Positions 7,807 to 16,235 of a stretch of DNA of 64,000 nt are shown here, one piece after another. Within the stretch, counting starts at the first letter, position 1; each line of letters begins with the position of its first letter. Position numbers and translations under genes: made by a program. The notes beneath the pieces were generated by a model. The model saw only the letters and a list, made by a program, of their open reading frames with translations. It ran no database searches and had not been told where the DNA came from. Where the stretch lies: NCBI GenBank assembly GCA_964614945.1, contig CAZTNW010000002.1, positions 1 through 64,000 of the forward strand. The letters run 5' to 3'. This DNA is from CAZTNW01 sp964614945. Lineage in GTDB: Bacteria; Caldisericota; JANLFM01.

Positions 7807-9094
7807 GGAGAAATTTGATTGCATCGTAATCGGCGCCGGACCCTCAGGGATCGCGGCTGCATACACGATGGCTCGTGCTGGATTAAAAGTCATCGTAATT
7901 GAGCGCGGTGATTATCCCGGCAGCAAGAATATGTTCGGCGGCGTCCTCTACAGTCAACCGACGGCGCTTGTTATCCCTCAATTCTGGAGAGAGGCCCCGA
8001 TAGAAAGACATGTGAGCCGCGAGGAAATCTGGTTCCTCGCTCAAGAATCCGCCACTGTGCTCGGCCACCGCTCCGAGGAATTCCACCGGCCTCCTTACAA
8101 CAAGTTCACCGTACAGAGAGCCAAGTTCGACAAGTGGTTCGCCCGCAAAGCCGAGGAAGCAGGAGCTCTGCTCATCACGGAGACGGTGGTGGAAGACCTG
8201 CTTTACGAAGGAGACCAAGTGGTGGGGATCCGCGCAGGCAGAGAAGAAGGAGAGCTCTTCGCCGATTGCGTGATCCTGGCCGACGGCGTTACCTCTCTCC
8301 TCGCCATCAAAGCCGGGATGCGGAAGGACTGGCCGGTGGAAGATTCCGCTCTGGCCGTGAAAGAAGTCCTGGCCCTTCCCCGGGAAAAGGTGGAGGACCG
8401 TTTCAATTTAGAAGAGGGCGAGGGAGCTTCCATCGAGCTCGTGGGCCAGCTGGGGGGAATGGAAGGCGTCGGCCAGATCTACACGAACAAGGATACTATC
8501 TCTATTGTCGTGGGAGCGGTTCTCGCCGACTTTGTCCGCAGCGGTATTCGTCCTTATGAGCTGATCGATCAGATCAAGGCCCAACCTCAGATCCAGCGCC
8601 TGATAAAGGGCGCGGAATTACGGGAGTATTCCGCCCACTTGATCCCGGAAGGAGGATTTCACAGGCTTTCCCGGCTAGTGGGTAACGGAATTTTAGTTGT
8701 GGGGGACGCGGCCGGCTTCCTCAACGCCCTCTTCTGGGAAGGCAGCAATCTCGCCATGCTCTCGGGGAAATTTGCCGGGGAGACGGTGATCCAGGCCCGT
8801 CAGTACGGCGACTTCTCCAAGAGGTTTCTCATGAAATACGAAGACAAAATTAAAAAGTCCTTCATCTGGAAGGACATGCGTCGCTTCAATTTAATCCCGA
8901 GGTATCTGCGCCAGCACCCGCACATCTTCGCCGTTTATCCGGAGATTCTCAACGACGTAGCGCACGAATTCTTCCAGGTTGACGGGACTCCCAAGGAGAG
9001 AAAATTGGTCAGGCTGTTGGAACAAATCGGCGCACGCCGTCCATATTGGAGGATAGCGATGGATTTAGTAAAGGGAGGAAGATCCGTGCTATGA
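7799..9094 (+). CDS. fixC: FixC, ETF-quinone oxidoreductase-like flavoprotein
   Basis: A 431-residue FAD protein that passes electrons from FixAB to the quinone pool. The N-terminal dinucleotide fold is explicit: 'CIVIGAGPSGIAAAYTMARA' with the glutamate of 'VIVIERGDYPGSKNMFGG'. The second FAD contact 'GILVVGDAAGFLNALFWEGS' is near residue 300. The start is set to ATG 7799, overlapping the fixB stop; the upstream part of the frame is fixB sequence. It ends in an ATGA overlap with fixX. Length and motifs agree with the GG-reductase/ETF-QO family. The iron-sulfur part of ETF-QO is supplied separately by FixX. Confidence 0.93.
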   Translation: MAEEKFDCIVIGAGPSGIAAAYTMARAGLKVIVIERGDYPGSKNMFGGVLYSQPTALVIPQFWREAPIERHVSREEIWFLAQESATVLGHRSEEFHRPPYNKFTVQRAKFDKWFARKAEEAGALLITETVVEDLLYEGDQVVGIRAGREEGELFADCVILADGVTSLLAIKAGMRKDWPVEDSALAVKEVLALPREKVEDRFNLEEGEGASIELVGQLGGMEGVGQIYTNKDTISIVVGAVLADFVRSGIRPYELIDQIKAQPQIQRLIKGAELREYSAHLIPEGGFHRLSRLVGNGILVVGDAAGFLNALFWEGSNLAMLSGKFAGETVIQARQYGDFSKRFLMKYEDKIKKSFIWKDMRRFNLIPRYLRQHPHIFAVYPEILNDVAHEFFQVDGTPKERKLVRLLEQIGARRPYWRIAMDLVKGGRSVL

Positions 9095-9363
9095 AGATCG
9101 AGGATAAGCTCTACACTACAAAGTACAACGTGGATGAGAAATCTCACCTAATCCAGATCCAGGCTTCGGTCTGCGAGAAATGCGAAAATAAGCCCTGCTT
9201 GAATTTTTGTCCCGCTGAAGTCTATAAATGGGAGAAGGATCGCCTGGCGATTTACTTCGAGGGCTGTCTAGAATGCGGCTCGTGTCGTATTGGTTGCCCC
9301 TATTTCAACATCGAATGGCATTTTCCCCGTGGCGGCTTCGGGGTCGTGTATAAATTCGGTTGA
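9091..9363 (+). CDS. fixX: FixX, ferredoxin-like protein
   Basis: A 90-residue small iron-sulfur protein completing the FixABCX complex. The cluster ligands are visible as 'CLECGSCRIGCPY' in the C-terminal half plus a second cysteine group 'CEKCENKPCLNFCP' in the N-terminal half, allowing one or two [4Fe-4S] clusters. The start ATG 9091 overlaps the fixC stop. With FixABC it would form the membrane-associated complex that couples NADH oxidation to reduction of quinone and of low-potential ferredoxin or flavodoxin. A strong hairpin lies 20 bases downstream and closes the operon. Confidence 0.92.
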   Translation: MKIEDKLYTTKYNVDEKSHLIQIQASVCEKCENKPCLNFCPAEVYKWEKDRLAIYFEGCLECGSCRIGCPYFNIEWHFPRGGFGVVYKFG

Positions 9364-9383
9364 TCTCCGCCATCTCTAAAAGG

Positions 9384-9415
9384 GAACAACCGCGCTCGAA
9401 AGAGCGCGGTTGTTC
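9384..9415. terminator. Bidirectional hairpin between fixX and a minus-strand gene
   Basis: A perfect 14-base stem (GAACAACCGCGCTC / GAGCGCGGTTGTTC) with a GAAA loop. Read on the minus strand it is followed by CCCTTTT, and on the plus strand only by a short mixed stretch, so it serves the minus-strand small gene best and may also stop fixABCX transcripts. Confidence 0.75.
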
Positions 9416-9441
9416 ATTCCGCCAATGGAGATGATAATGTT

Positions 9442-9597
9442 TTACTTCTTGGCGGAAAACAGGCTCAAAATCAGGGCAACAGCTGCGACGATAAAGAAGA
9501 TCCAAAATAGCCAGGTCGGTATAACGGTTCCAATAGCTAAGAGGAGGAAGAAGAGGGCCAGAATGGCGGAGAGGAGGACATTAACGATCATCTGCAC
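9442..9597 (-). CDS. Small membrane protein, 51 residues
   Basis: A short frame on the minus strand with two hydrophobic segments: residues about 4-24 ('VNVLLSAILALFFLLLAI') and about 27-47 ('TWLFWIFFIVAAVALILSLF'), ending 'SAKK'. It has a near-perfect ribosome-binding site, AAAGGAGGTGA, a few bases before a GTG at 9597 (an ATG follows two codons later). The terminator hairpin at 9384-9415 follows it. No family is recognised. The plus strand also has an open frame here (9410-9673), but that has no comparable ribosome-binding site. The function is unknown. Confidence 0.7.
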   Translation of the reverse strand: MQMIVNVLLSAILALFFLLLAIGTVIPTWLFWIFFIVAAVALILSLFSAKK

Positions 9598-9669
9598 TTT
9601 AATCACCTCCTTTCTAAGAAATCATGATCTTTTATACCTTGGACTGCAAGCGAAAGCAAGAGGTTTCAA

Positions 9670-10542
9670 TTAGGGGCGCCACTGGGAAGCCACCATTCCC
9701 AAAAACATCAGGGCACAGCCGATCACTGCGCGCAGGGAAAGGACTTCCCCCAGCATAGCCCAGCCCGCTAAGGCGGCAAAGGCTGCCTCCAGGCTCATGA
9801 TAATAGCGGCGTGCGAGGGACGGGCTTCCCTCTGGCCGAAGACCTGCAAGGTGTAAGCCACCCCGACGGATAGCACTCCACTGTAGAGGAGAGATAGATA
9901 AGAGGCCCTGGCCTGTTCCCAGGTAAACTGCTCCAACAGGAAAGCGAGGGCCAGGCTCAGGCTTGCGCAGGTCAGGAATTGGAGAAAGGCCAGGCGGATC
10001 GGGTCCGCTCGGGTCGAGGCCCAGGCGATCCAGAGCACGTGCAGGGTGAAAGCGAAGGCACAGGCCAGAACCCAGAGGTCTCCTTCCCCGATTTTGAAGT
10101 CCCCTTCTACAGTGAGAAGGAAAAGGCCGGATAGGGCTAACAGGGCCCCGATGAGGCTACCGACCTGAGGGCGGTGTTTAAAAAAAATCCCAAGGAGCGG
10201 GACGAGGACAACGTAAAGCCCGGTGATAAAACCTGCCTTCCCGGCAGTGGTCGAAACAATCCCGATTTGCTGCAAGTTGGTGGCGACGAAAAGGATCAAT
10301 CCGGCAACCGCACCCGCGAAGAGTTCCTTGCTTGAATTCCTTGCCGGGTACAATTTCCAGCTGATTATCGCGAAGGGAGCGAGGACAATTGTACCCAGGA
10401 CAAAGCGGATCCCGTTGAAAGCGATAGGGGGAAGGTGCTCCATACCGGCCCGCTGAGCGACGAATGCCCCTCCCCAGATTAAGGCGGCAAAGAGGAGAAG
10501 GAGATCTGCTTTCAGGAGCTGAGAGGAAAACCGAAAGGACAA
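9670..10542 (-). CDS. EamA/DMT-superfamily transporter
   Basis: A 290-residue inner-membrane protein with about ten transmembrane helices arranged as two EamA repeats. The first repeat opens with 'LLFAALIWGGAFVAQRAGME' and the second is marked by the 'LEAAFAALAGWAMLGEVLSL' segment typical of the family C-terminus. Members export or exchange metabolites and amino acids; the substrate is not predictable. It begins directly downstream of gltX on the minus strand (one base between the genes), so it may be expressed with gltX. Confidence 0.88.
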   Translation of the reverse strand: MSFRFSSQLLKADLLLLFAALIWGGAFVAQRAGMEHLPPIAFNGIRFVLGTIVLAPFAIISWKLYPARNSSKELFAGAVAGLILFVATNLQQIGIVSTTAGKAGFITGLYVVLVPLLGIFFKHRPQVGSLIGALLALSGLFLLTVEGDFKIGEGDLWVLACAFAFTLHVLWIAWASTRADPIRLAFLQFLTCASLSLALAFLLEQFTWEQARASYLSLLYSGVLSVGVAYTLQVFGQREARPSHAAIIMSLEAAFAALAGWAMLGEVLSLRAVIGCALMFLGMVASQWRP

Positions 10543-10543
10543 A

Positions 10544-11989
10544 CTAAGAATCCAGCGTGTGAAGCTTGACCAGGGCTTTCCGCATCCGGCGAAGGCTTTC
10601 TTCCTTCCCCAGGACCTCGAGTACCTCGAAGGCCCCGGGAGAAGCGTCCTTTCCTGTCAGGGATGCTCGGATCGGCCAGAATACCTGGCCAGGTGGAAGA
10701 TCATTTGCCCGGGCGTATTCCCGCAGCCTCTCTTCCAGGACAGGGGCGATGAATTCCTCCGTTCGAGAGATAACCTCGATCGCTCCCTCCAGAGCCCGCC
10801 CGACCTGAGCAGCCCCGGCTTTCTTCGGCAGAAGCAGGACGGGATCGTAAACTGGCTCCTGATAATAGAAAGAGAGCAATTCCGGAGCCTCGGACAGTTT
10901 CCTCAGCCTCTCCTGGACAGTTTTCAGAGCCTTGAGGAGAAAGGGATCTCCTGCCGATTCACTCTCCCTGATAATACCCCGGTCGACCAGGTAAGGCTTA
11001 ACCAGGGTTGCCAGCTCCTCGACCGGTTTCCGCCGAATATAGTAACCGTTGAAGAAGTCGAGTTTCTCCCGATTGAAAACTGCCCCGGTGCGCGCCACTT
11101 TCTCCAGGGAGAATTGCTCAATTAACTCCTCGAGGGTAAAGATCTCCTGGTCGTTACCGGACGACCACCCAAGAAGAGCCAGGAAATTGATCAGTGCCTC
11201 AGGCAGGTATCCTTCATTCTTATAGGCGATCACCGATACGGCACCATGACGCTTGGAAAGCTTACCCTGCCCCCGCCCGGCCAGGATGCTGGGCAGATGA
11301 CAGAGTTGGGGCATTTCCCACCCAAAGGCCCGATAGAGCAAGACGTGCTTGGGAGCAGAAGGAAGCCATTCCTCTCCGCGAATGACATGGGTGATCTGCA
11401 TCAGGTGATCATCGACCATGTGCGCCAGATGGTAAGTGGGATAACCGTCTGACTTCAGAAGCACCTGGTCGTCGATATCCTGATTCTCCACGCTGATGGT
11501 CCCATAAACAACATCCTGAAAGGTCGTAACCCCTTCCTGGGGGACAGCGAGCCGGATCGTGTGAGGAAGACCGGCATCGAGCATTTTTTTCCTCTCCACG
11601 GGAGAGAGATGCCGACAATGCAGGTCGTAGCGGGGAGGCAATTTCCGTCGTTCCTGCTCCCTGCGCATTTGCTCCAGCCGATCCGGAGTGCAGAAGCAGA
11701 GGTAAGCAGCCTCTTTATCGACGAGGAACCGCGCATGCTTCTGATAGATCTCCAGCCTCTGCGACTGGAAGAGAGGCCCTTCATCCCAATTCAGGTTCGC
11801 CCAGCGCAGCGCCTCCTGGATGTGATCAGCGGAATGAGGGTCGAATCTTTTCCGGTCCGTATCCTCGATGCGGAGGACAAAGACTCCCCTGTGTCTGCGC
11901 ACAAAAAGAAAACAGAAGAGAGCAGTTCGCAGGCCGCCAATGTGCAATTCGCCCGTAGGGCTAGGGGCGAAGCGAGCACGGACCGTCAT
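10544..11989 (-). CDS. gltX: Glutamyl-tRNA synthetase
   Basis: Class I aminoacyl-tRNA synthetase attaching glutamate to tRNA(Glu), and probably also to tRNA(Gln), because gatCAB is present at 31.3-34.6 kb. It has 481 residues, normal length. The HIGH-type motif is 'PSPTGELHIGG' at residues 9-19 and the KMSKS-type motif is 'KLSKRHGA' near residue 255. Family segments 'LRIEDTD' and 'GEEWLPSAPKHVLLYRAFGW' are intact, and an anticodon-binding helical domain follows. A misacylating GluRS with GatCAB is the usual Bacillota arrangement. The start ATG 11989 sits just after the oxoamine synthase gene. Confidence 0.97.
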   Translation of the reverse strand: MTVRARFAPSPTGELHIGGLRTALFCFLFVRRHRGVFVLRIEDTDRKRFDPHSADHIQEALRWANLNWDEGPLFQSQRLEIYQKHARFLVDKEAAYLCFCTPDRLEQMRREQERRKLPPRYDLHCRHLSPVERKKMLDAGLPHTIRLAVPQEGVTTFQDVVYGTISVENQDIDDQVLLKSDGYPTYHLAHMVDDHLMQITHVIRGEEWLPSAPKHVLLYRAFGWEMPQLCHLPSILAGRGQGKLSKRHGAVSVIAYKNEGYLPEALINFLALLGWSSGNDQEIFTLEELIEQFSLEKVARTGAVFNREKLDFFNGYYIRRKPVEELATLVKPYLVDRGIIRESESAGDPFLLKALKTVQERLRKLSEAPELLSFYYQEPVYDPVLLLPKKAGAAQVGRALEGAIEVISRTEEFIAPVLEERLREYARANDLPPGQVFWPIRASLTGKDASPGAFEVLEVLGKEESLRRMRKALVKLHTLDS

Positions 11990-12001
11990 ACCTTCATCCT
12001 T

Positions 12002-13189
12002 TCATAGGGAAATTGATTTCTTGGCCTTGCTGATTATTTCCAGCGCTTTCTCAATATCCTCCTGGGAATGCGCGGCGGTGACCGTGGTCCTGAGCCGGGC
12101 AGTGAGAGGGGGAACAGCGGGAGGAAGGACGGGCAGGACGAACAATCCCTCATCCTGCAGGAGGCGGGTGAGGCAAAGGGTAGGCTCTTCCTCGCCGATT
12201 AAAATCGGCACTATCGGCGTCTCGGAGTTCAATGTGGAGAAACCCATATCCTCCAGCCCCTCCTTGAAGAAACGCATATTCGCCTGCACCCGATCAACCC
12301 GCCAGGGCTCATCCCGGATTACCTGGAGAGCGGCTCGAGCGGCGGCTGCGATCGGCGGCGGCAGAGCCGCGGAAAAAACGAAAGCGCGGGCGTTATGCTT
12401 GAGAAAGTCGATCAGATCTTTTTCTCCCGCGATATATCCACCTGCAGCCGGAATTGTCTTCGATAGAGTGCCCATCTGAATAGGAATAGTGCCCGGGAGG
12501 GAAAAATGCTCCTCAATTCCACGCCCGGTCGGCCCGAGCACTCCCAGTGAATGGGCCTCATCCACCATCAGCCAGGCCTTATAGCGCGAGCAAAGCTCCA
12601 GGATATCCGGCAAAGGGGTGACGTCCCCGTCCATGGAGAACACGGCATCGACTACCACGAGTTTTCCGCCATCCTCGTTCTTTGTTCTTTCCAGCTGATC
12701 CTCCAGGCTCAGGAGATCATTATGGCCGAAGCGCAGGAACCGGGCGCCGGACAGTAGGCAACCATCCACAATGGAGGCGTGGTCCAACTTATCGCAGATG
12801 ACCGTATCGTTCCTCCCCAGGAGGGTGGAGATTGTGCTCAGGTTTGTGACGTAGCCGGAGGAGTAAGCGATGGCGGCCTCGGCTTTTTTGAAACTGGCTA
12901 TTTCCTCCTCCAGCTGGTCGTGTACTGGCGTGGAGCCGGCGAGGATGCGAACGCCATGGGTACCGGTACCATAATCACGGGCAGCCTTCTGCGCCGCTGC
13001 CACTATCTTAGGATGCCCGATCAGGCCCAGGTACGAATAGGAGGCCAGCATCAACATGCGTCGGCCGTGTACGTAGGCGTAAGCACCGTCTAGGCGCTCA
13101 ATGCTCTTCAGGTAAAAGTATAGATTTGCCTCTTGCGCTTGCTTTAAACGCTCTGCAAAAGCAGCGATTTTACTCTGGATTCTATCCAT
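12002..13189 (-). CDS. Alpha-oxoamine synthase (BioF/Kbl-like)
   Basis: PLP-dependent enzyme that condenses an amino acid with an acyl-CoA, releasing CO2 and CoA. It has 395 residues, typical for the family. Motifs are 'GTGTHGVRILAGSTPVHDQL', 'DKLDHASIVDG', 'VDEAHSLGVLG' (D210, H213) and the Schiff-base lysine K244 in 'GTLSKTIPAAGGYIAG'. Whether it is 8-amino-7-oxononanoate synthase, 2-amino-3-ketobutyrate CoA ligase or another member cannot be decided. No biotin-synthesis genes are adjacent, although birA lies 2 kb away. It is followed 12 bases later by gltX on the same strand. Confidence 0.88.
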   Translation of the reverse strand: MDRIQSKIAAFAERLKQAQEANLYFYLKSIERLDGAYAYVHGRRMLMLASYSYLGLIGHPKIVAAAQKAARDYGTGTHGVRILAGSTPVHDQLEEEIASFKKAEAAIAYSSGYVTNLSTISTLLGRNDTVICDKLDHASIVDGCLLSGARFLRFGHNDLLSLEDQLERTKNEDGGKLVVVDAVFSMDGDVTPLPDILELCSRYKAWLMVDEAHSLGVLGPTGRGIEEHFSLPGTIPIQMGTLSKTIPAAGGYIAGEKDLIDFLKHNARAFVFSAALPPPIAAAARAALQVIRDEPWRVDRVQANMRFFKEGLEDMGFSTLNSETPIVPILIGEEEPTLCLTRLLQDEGLFVLPVLPPAVPPLTARLRTTVTAAHSQEDIEKALEIISKAKKSISL

Positions 13190-13292
13190 AGATCCTCTCT
13201 ATCTTAGCAGAATTGGGAATCAGGGAACCAGGCACCTTTACATATAAGACTGGGGGAAATAAATTAGCGATACGAGGAAAAGGAGGAAAACT

Positions 13293-14210
13293 ATGAAAAA
13301 GCAGCAGAGGCCGGCTTTTCTCAGGGAAAAGCTGAAAAACTCGGGGATCGAGGTGGAAATACCTGAGAGCTACAAAAATCTGGAAGAACGCTCCTTAGAA
13401 AAAGTGAGGGAGGCCATTTCCTCTAAACCAAAGGCGCAGCGGTTCTTCGAGATGCTGGAAGCAGACCACGAAGTGAGGGCTAACTGGGACATGGCAGATT
13501 ATCTGGCCGTGGCTAAGTTGAAATATAACGATCACGGAGAGGTGCATGCCAAGGTGACTACCGCCTCCGCGCTCGCCATGCTGGAATTACTCGTCAAGCA
13601 CAAAATACCCCTGGATTTACTCGAGGCTTCAGGTGGAGACTTGGACGACGAGTTCCTCGTCGTCATAGCTTCAAGCCTCCTGCACGACATCGGGAATCAG
13701 ATTCACCGGGAGAATCACAACCTGCATAGCGTGATGCTCTCGGTTCCCATCCTGGATCGGGTGCTTCCCGAGATTTATCCGGATAGCGAAAAGCGCACGG
13801 AGATCAGGGGCTTCATCCTGCATGCTATCTACGCTCACGAGGTCGAAGTCCAGGACTTGACCACCGAAGCCGCCCTTGTGGGGATCGCCGATGCTACGGA
13901 TATGACGAAAGGGAGGGGAAGGATGTCTTTCGACCTGGGCAATGTGAACATCCATTGTGTATCCGCCCTGGCTATCGACGAAGTGCTGATCGCGGAAGGG
14001 AAGGAAAATCCCATCGAAATCCTCATCAAGATGTCCAATTCGGCCGGAATATTTCAAGTGCAGGAGACTCTGGGTCGGAAAGTCATCGGAAGCCCGCTGG
14101 AGCCTCGTATCAATATCGTGGCTTATACCGCACCGGAAGAGATCGCTCTGGACAAAAGGGTCGTCCACAAGATCTACCTGGAGGGAAGGGAATTTCGACA
14201 GGGTAAATAG
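13293..14210 (+). CDS. HD-domain phosphohydrolase
   Basis: A 305-residue soluble protein. The metal-binding HD motif is 'LLHDIGNQIHRENHNLHSV' (H131, D132), with a likely first histidine at H85, H177 in 'FILHAIYAHE' and the distal aspartate in 'GIADATDMTKGRGRM' (D200). HD proteins hydrolyse phosphomonoesters or phosphodiesters of nucleotides, but the substrate is unknown. An N-terminal 80-residue helical region and a C-terminal beta region ('RINIVAYTAPEEI') flank the domain. It has an excellent AAGGAGGA site before the ATG. It is a single plus-strand gene between minus-strand genes, with its stop only about 10 bases from the convergent MFS stop. Confidence 0.8.
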   Translation: MKKQQRPAFLREKLKNSGIEVEIPESYKNLEERSLEKVREAISSKPKAQRFFEMLEADHEVRANWDMADYLAVAKLKYNDHGEVHAKVTTASALAMLELLVKHKIPLDLLEASGGDLDDEFLVVIASSLLHDIGNQIHRENHNLHSVMLSVPILDRVLPEIYPDSEKRTEIRGFILHAIYAHEVEVQDLTTEAALVGIADATDMTKGRGRMSFDLGNVNIHCVSALAIDEVLIAEGKENPIEILIKMSNSAGIFQVQETLGRKVIGSPLEPRINIVAYTAPEEIALDKRVVHKIYLEGREFRQGK

Positions 14211-14220
14211 AGGCAAAACC

Positions 14221-15483
14221 TCAGGGCTTTTTTACCTGACCCCTGCGCACGAAAAAGGAGAGCAGCAGGGCCAGGAGGAAGGCAAAGAGGTAGGCGAGGA
14301 AGACCGTCTGATAAGCCTCCGGAGTGTACCCGCTGAGCGCCTTTCCCTTGATCTCCAAGATGTAGCCTGTAAAGGACTGAAACAGGGCTGCCCCTATAAA
14401 GGGCGCCATATTGAGCGTGGCTAATCCGGTGGCAAGCATTCTATGAGAAAAAGATTCCTTGGCGATGGTCTGGTAGACGAGGTAGAAACCGTTGGCGATA
14501 CCGAGAAGAAAGCCGAGCAGGTAGAGCCAGAAGACAGGGAGCGAATCCACCCAGATCGCGATCGGGGCCCAGGAGAGCGCCATACCTAAAAGTCCGGCCT
14601 GAAAAATCTCCTTCCTGTGGCCGATACGATCCGAAACAATCCCTCCCAAAGGACATCCTATGACAACCCCAATCCCCACCATCATCAGAGCGCCTCCCGC
14701 CTGGGCTCTGCTCAATCCATAAACATCCATCAGGAACGGTCCACCCCACAAGCCTTGGTAAGCCATCACCACTCCATAGATCAGGAAAGCGATCGGGAAA
14801 AGGAGAAGGAAATCCCTGTTCCGCAGGAAGTTCCGCAACACCGATCCTGCCTCCCTTGCTTTTTCTTCGGAAGGGGCGGGAATTCTCCCCGCAGAAGGAT
14901 GGTGCAGAGGATGATCCTTCGCTATGAGCCAGGAAAGGATCACAAGGGCGGCGAGCAAGAAGGCCATGACGACGAAAGAGAACCTCCAGCCCACTGAAGA
15001 AACGAGCCAAGCCAGGGGAGCGGCGGAGACGAGAGCGCCTACGTTCCCGACGGAGATGAGCAGACCGTTCACGCTGGCGAATTCGCGGGGAGAGAACCAG
15101 CGCGTGAACAGCTTCTGTGTGGGTACAAAAATCCCACCCGAGCCAAAACCCATCAGCGCCCGGCCCACGCTAAGCCAGAAGACATTGGGTGCCCAGGCGA
15201 AAAGGGCACAGCCCAGGAAGGCGATCGAGGCGAAAATCGTTATCGTCCAGCGCGGCCCCAGCCTGTCAGCCAGAACCCCCACCGGGGCCTGGGCCACGGC
15301 ATAGGAATAGAAAAATGCTGATGACATCAATCCCAGAACGCTTGCACCGAGGAACAGATCGACCATGATGTCGTCGGCCACAACCGCGGTCGAGGTACGG
15401 AAAAAATAGGCGAGGAAATAAAGGGAGGAAAAAAGAGCAAAAATTACCCAGCGATTTTTCCTTTTATTCAATTTATTGAGCAC
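14221..15483 (-). CDS. MFS transporter, sugar/organophosphate-permease-like
   Basis: A 420-residue integral membrane protein with about 12 helices. The motif-A loop 'GVLADRLGPRWTITIF' and its second-half equivalent 'GGIVSDRIGHRKEIFQAGLL' are clear. The 'FFRTSTAVVADDIM' start is typical of MFS proteins annotated as sugar-phosphate or D-galactonate/phthalate permeases. No substrate can be assigned. The gene stands directly downstream of birA on the minus strand (about 30 bases apart) and may belong to the birA/trans-sulfuration transcription unit. Confidence 0.86.
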   Translation of the reverse strand: MLNKLNKRKNRWVIFALFSSLYFLAYFFRTSTAVVADDIMVDLFLGASVLGLMSSAFFYSYAVAQAPVGVLADRLGPRWTITIFASIAFLGCALFAWAPNVFWLSVGRALMGFGSGGIFVPTQKLFTRWFSPREFASVNGLLISVGNVGALVSAAPLAWLVSSVGWRFSFVVMAFLLAALVILSWLIAKDHPLHHPSAGRIPAPSEEKAREAGSVLRNFLRNRDFLLLFPIAFLIYGVVMAYQGLWGGPFLMDVYGLSRAQAGGALMMVGIGVVIGCPLGGIVSDRIGHRKEIFQAGLLGMALSWAPIAIWVDSLPVFWLYLLGFLLGIANGFYLVYQTIAKESFSHRMLATGLATLNMAPFIGAALFQSFTGYILEIKGKALSGYTPEAYQTVFLAYLFAFLLALLLSFFVRRGQVKKP

Positions 15484-15511
15484 CTTTCAGTCCCCAGTCT
15501 GCCTTTTCAGA

Positions 15512-16204
15512 TTAATTGGCTCTCAGGACAAGTCCTGCCTCATGCAATGCGCGTAGCTCCCCGTTCACTTCCAGTTGGAGTGCCCCCTCTACCGTTACCC
15601 CTCGCAGGATTCCCTCCACTATCTCGTCGTCGGTTTGCAGGCGCACCCTTTCCCCTACGTAAAGCAAGTCCCGCTGGTATTCGAGCAGGAATGGGAAGAG
15701 GCCGCCCTCTTCAAATGAGGGAAGGAGGATCTCTGACTCTGAGAGTATTGCATCGAGCAGAGTCCGGACATCCACGGCACTTCCGTATAGCGAGCGGAGG
15801 GAAACAGCGGTTTTCTCCAGTTCCGGAGGGATGGGATTGTTCACGTTCACTCCCACCCCAATGAAAGCCCGGTCATGCACTTCAGTCAGGATCCCGGCCA
15901 GTTTCTTGTTCTCCACCCATATATCGTTCGGCCATTTAATCCTCGCCCCTCCCAGATATCTTTTGAGCGCTCGCAGAAGGGGGAGGGAGAAGAAAAGAGA
16001 AAGCCCCGCGACTCTTCTTACCGTCACTACTAACGTGAACCAGAGACCCCCCTCCGGGCTTGCCCAAGGAAGGCCCTTCCTCCCGTAACCGCCGGACTGC
16101 TGAGCAGCAATTACGACGAAGTCTTGAGGACAATCTCGGGCGATGTCCTTGGCAGTGAGCATCGTCGATTTTAATCGAGGGTAGGAAAAAATCCAGAAGG
16201 GCAT
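15512..16204 (-). CDS. birA: Biotin--[acetyl-CoA-carboxylase] ligase, no DNA-binding domain
   Basis: Attaches biotin to the carrier lysine of biotin-dependent carboxylases or decarboxylases. Motifs are the biotin/ATP loop 'QQSGGYGRKGLPWASPEGGL' (a variant of GRGRxGRxW), 'IKWPNDIWVENKKLAGILTE' and 'FIGVGVNVN'. The N-terminal helix-turn-helix of bifunctional BirA is absent, so it cannot act as a repressor in the usual way. The start is taken at ATG 16204 (230 residues, family-like). The open frame extends to 16318 inside the upstream gene, but that extension has no BirA similarity. No good Shine-Dalgarno is visible, so the exact start is uncertain. Confidence 0.9.
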   Translation of the reverse strand: MPFWIFSYPRLKSTMLTAKDIARDCPQDFVVIAAQQSGGYGRKGLPWASPEGGLWFTLVVTVRRVAGLSLFFSLPLLRALKRYLGGARIKWPNDIWVENKKLAGILTEVHDRAFIGVGVNVNNPIPPELEKTAVSLRSLYGSAVDVRTLLDAILSESEILLPSFEEGGLFPFLLEYQRDLLYVGERVRLQTDDEIVEGILRGVTVEGALQLEVNGELRALHEAGLVLRAN

Positions 16205-16235
16205 CAACGAAAAGGGCTGGGAGAATTTCCGGAAT

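Noticed and set aside
12002..16204. A biotin-synthesis cluster (oxoamine synthase plus birA)
   Set aside because: The genes are 2.3 kb apart with unrelated genes between them and no bioA, bioB or bioD, so linkage is not supported.
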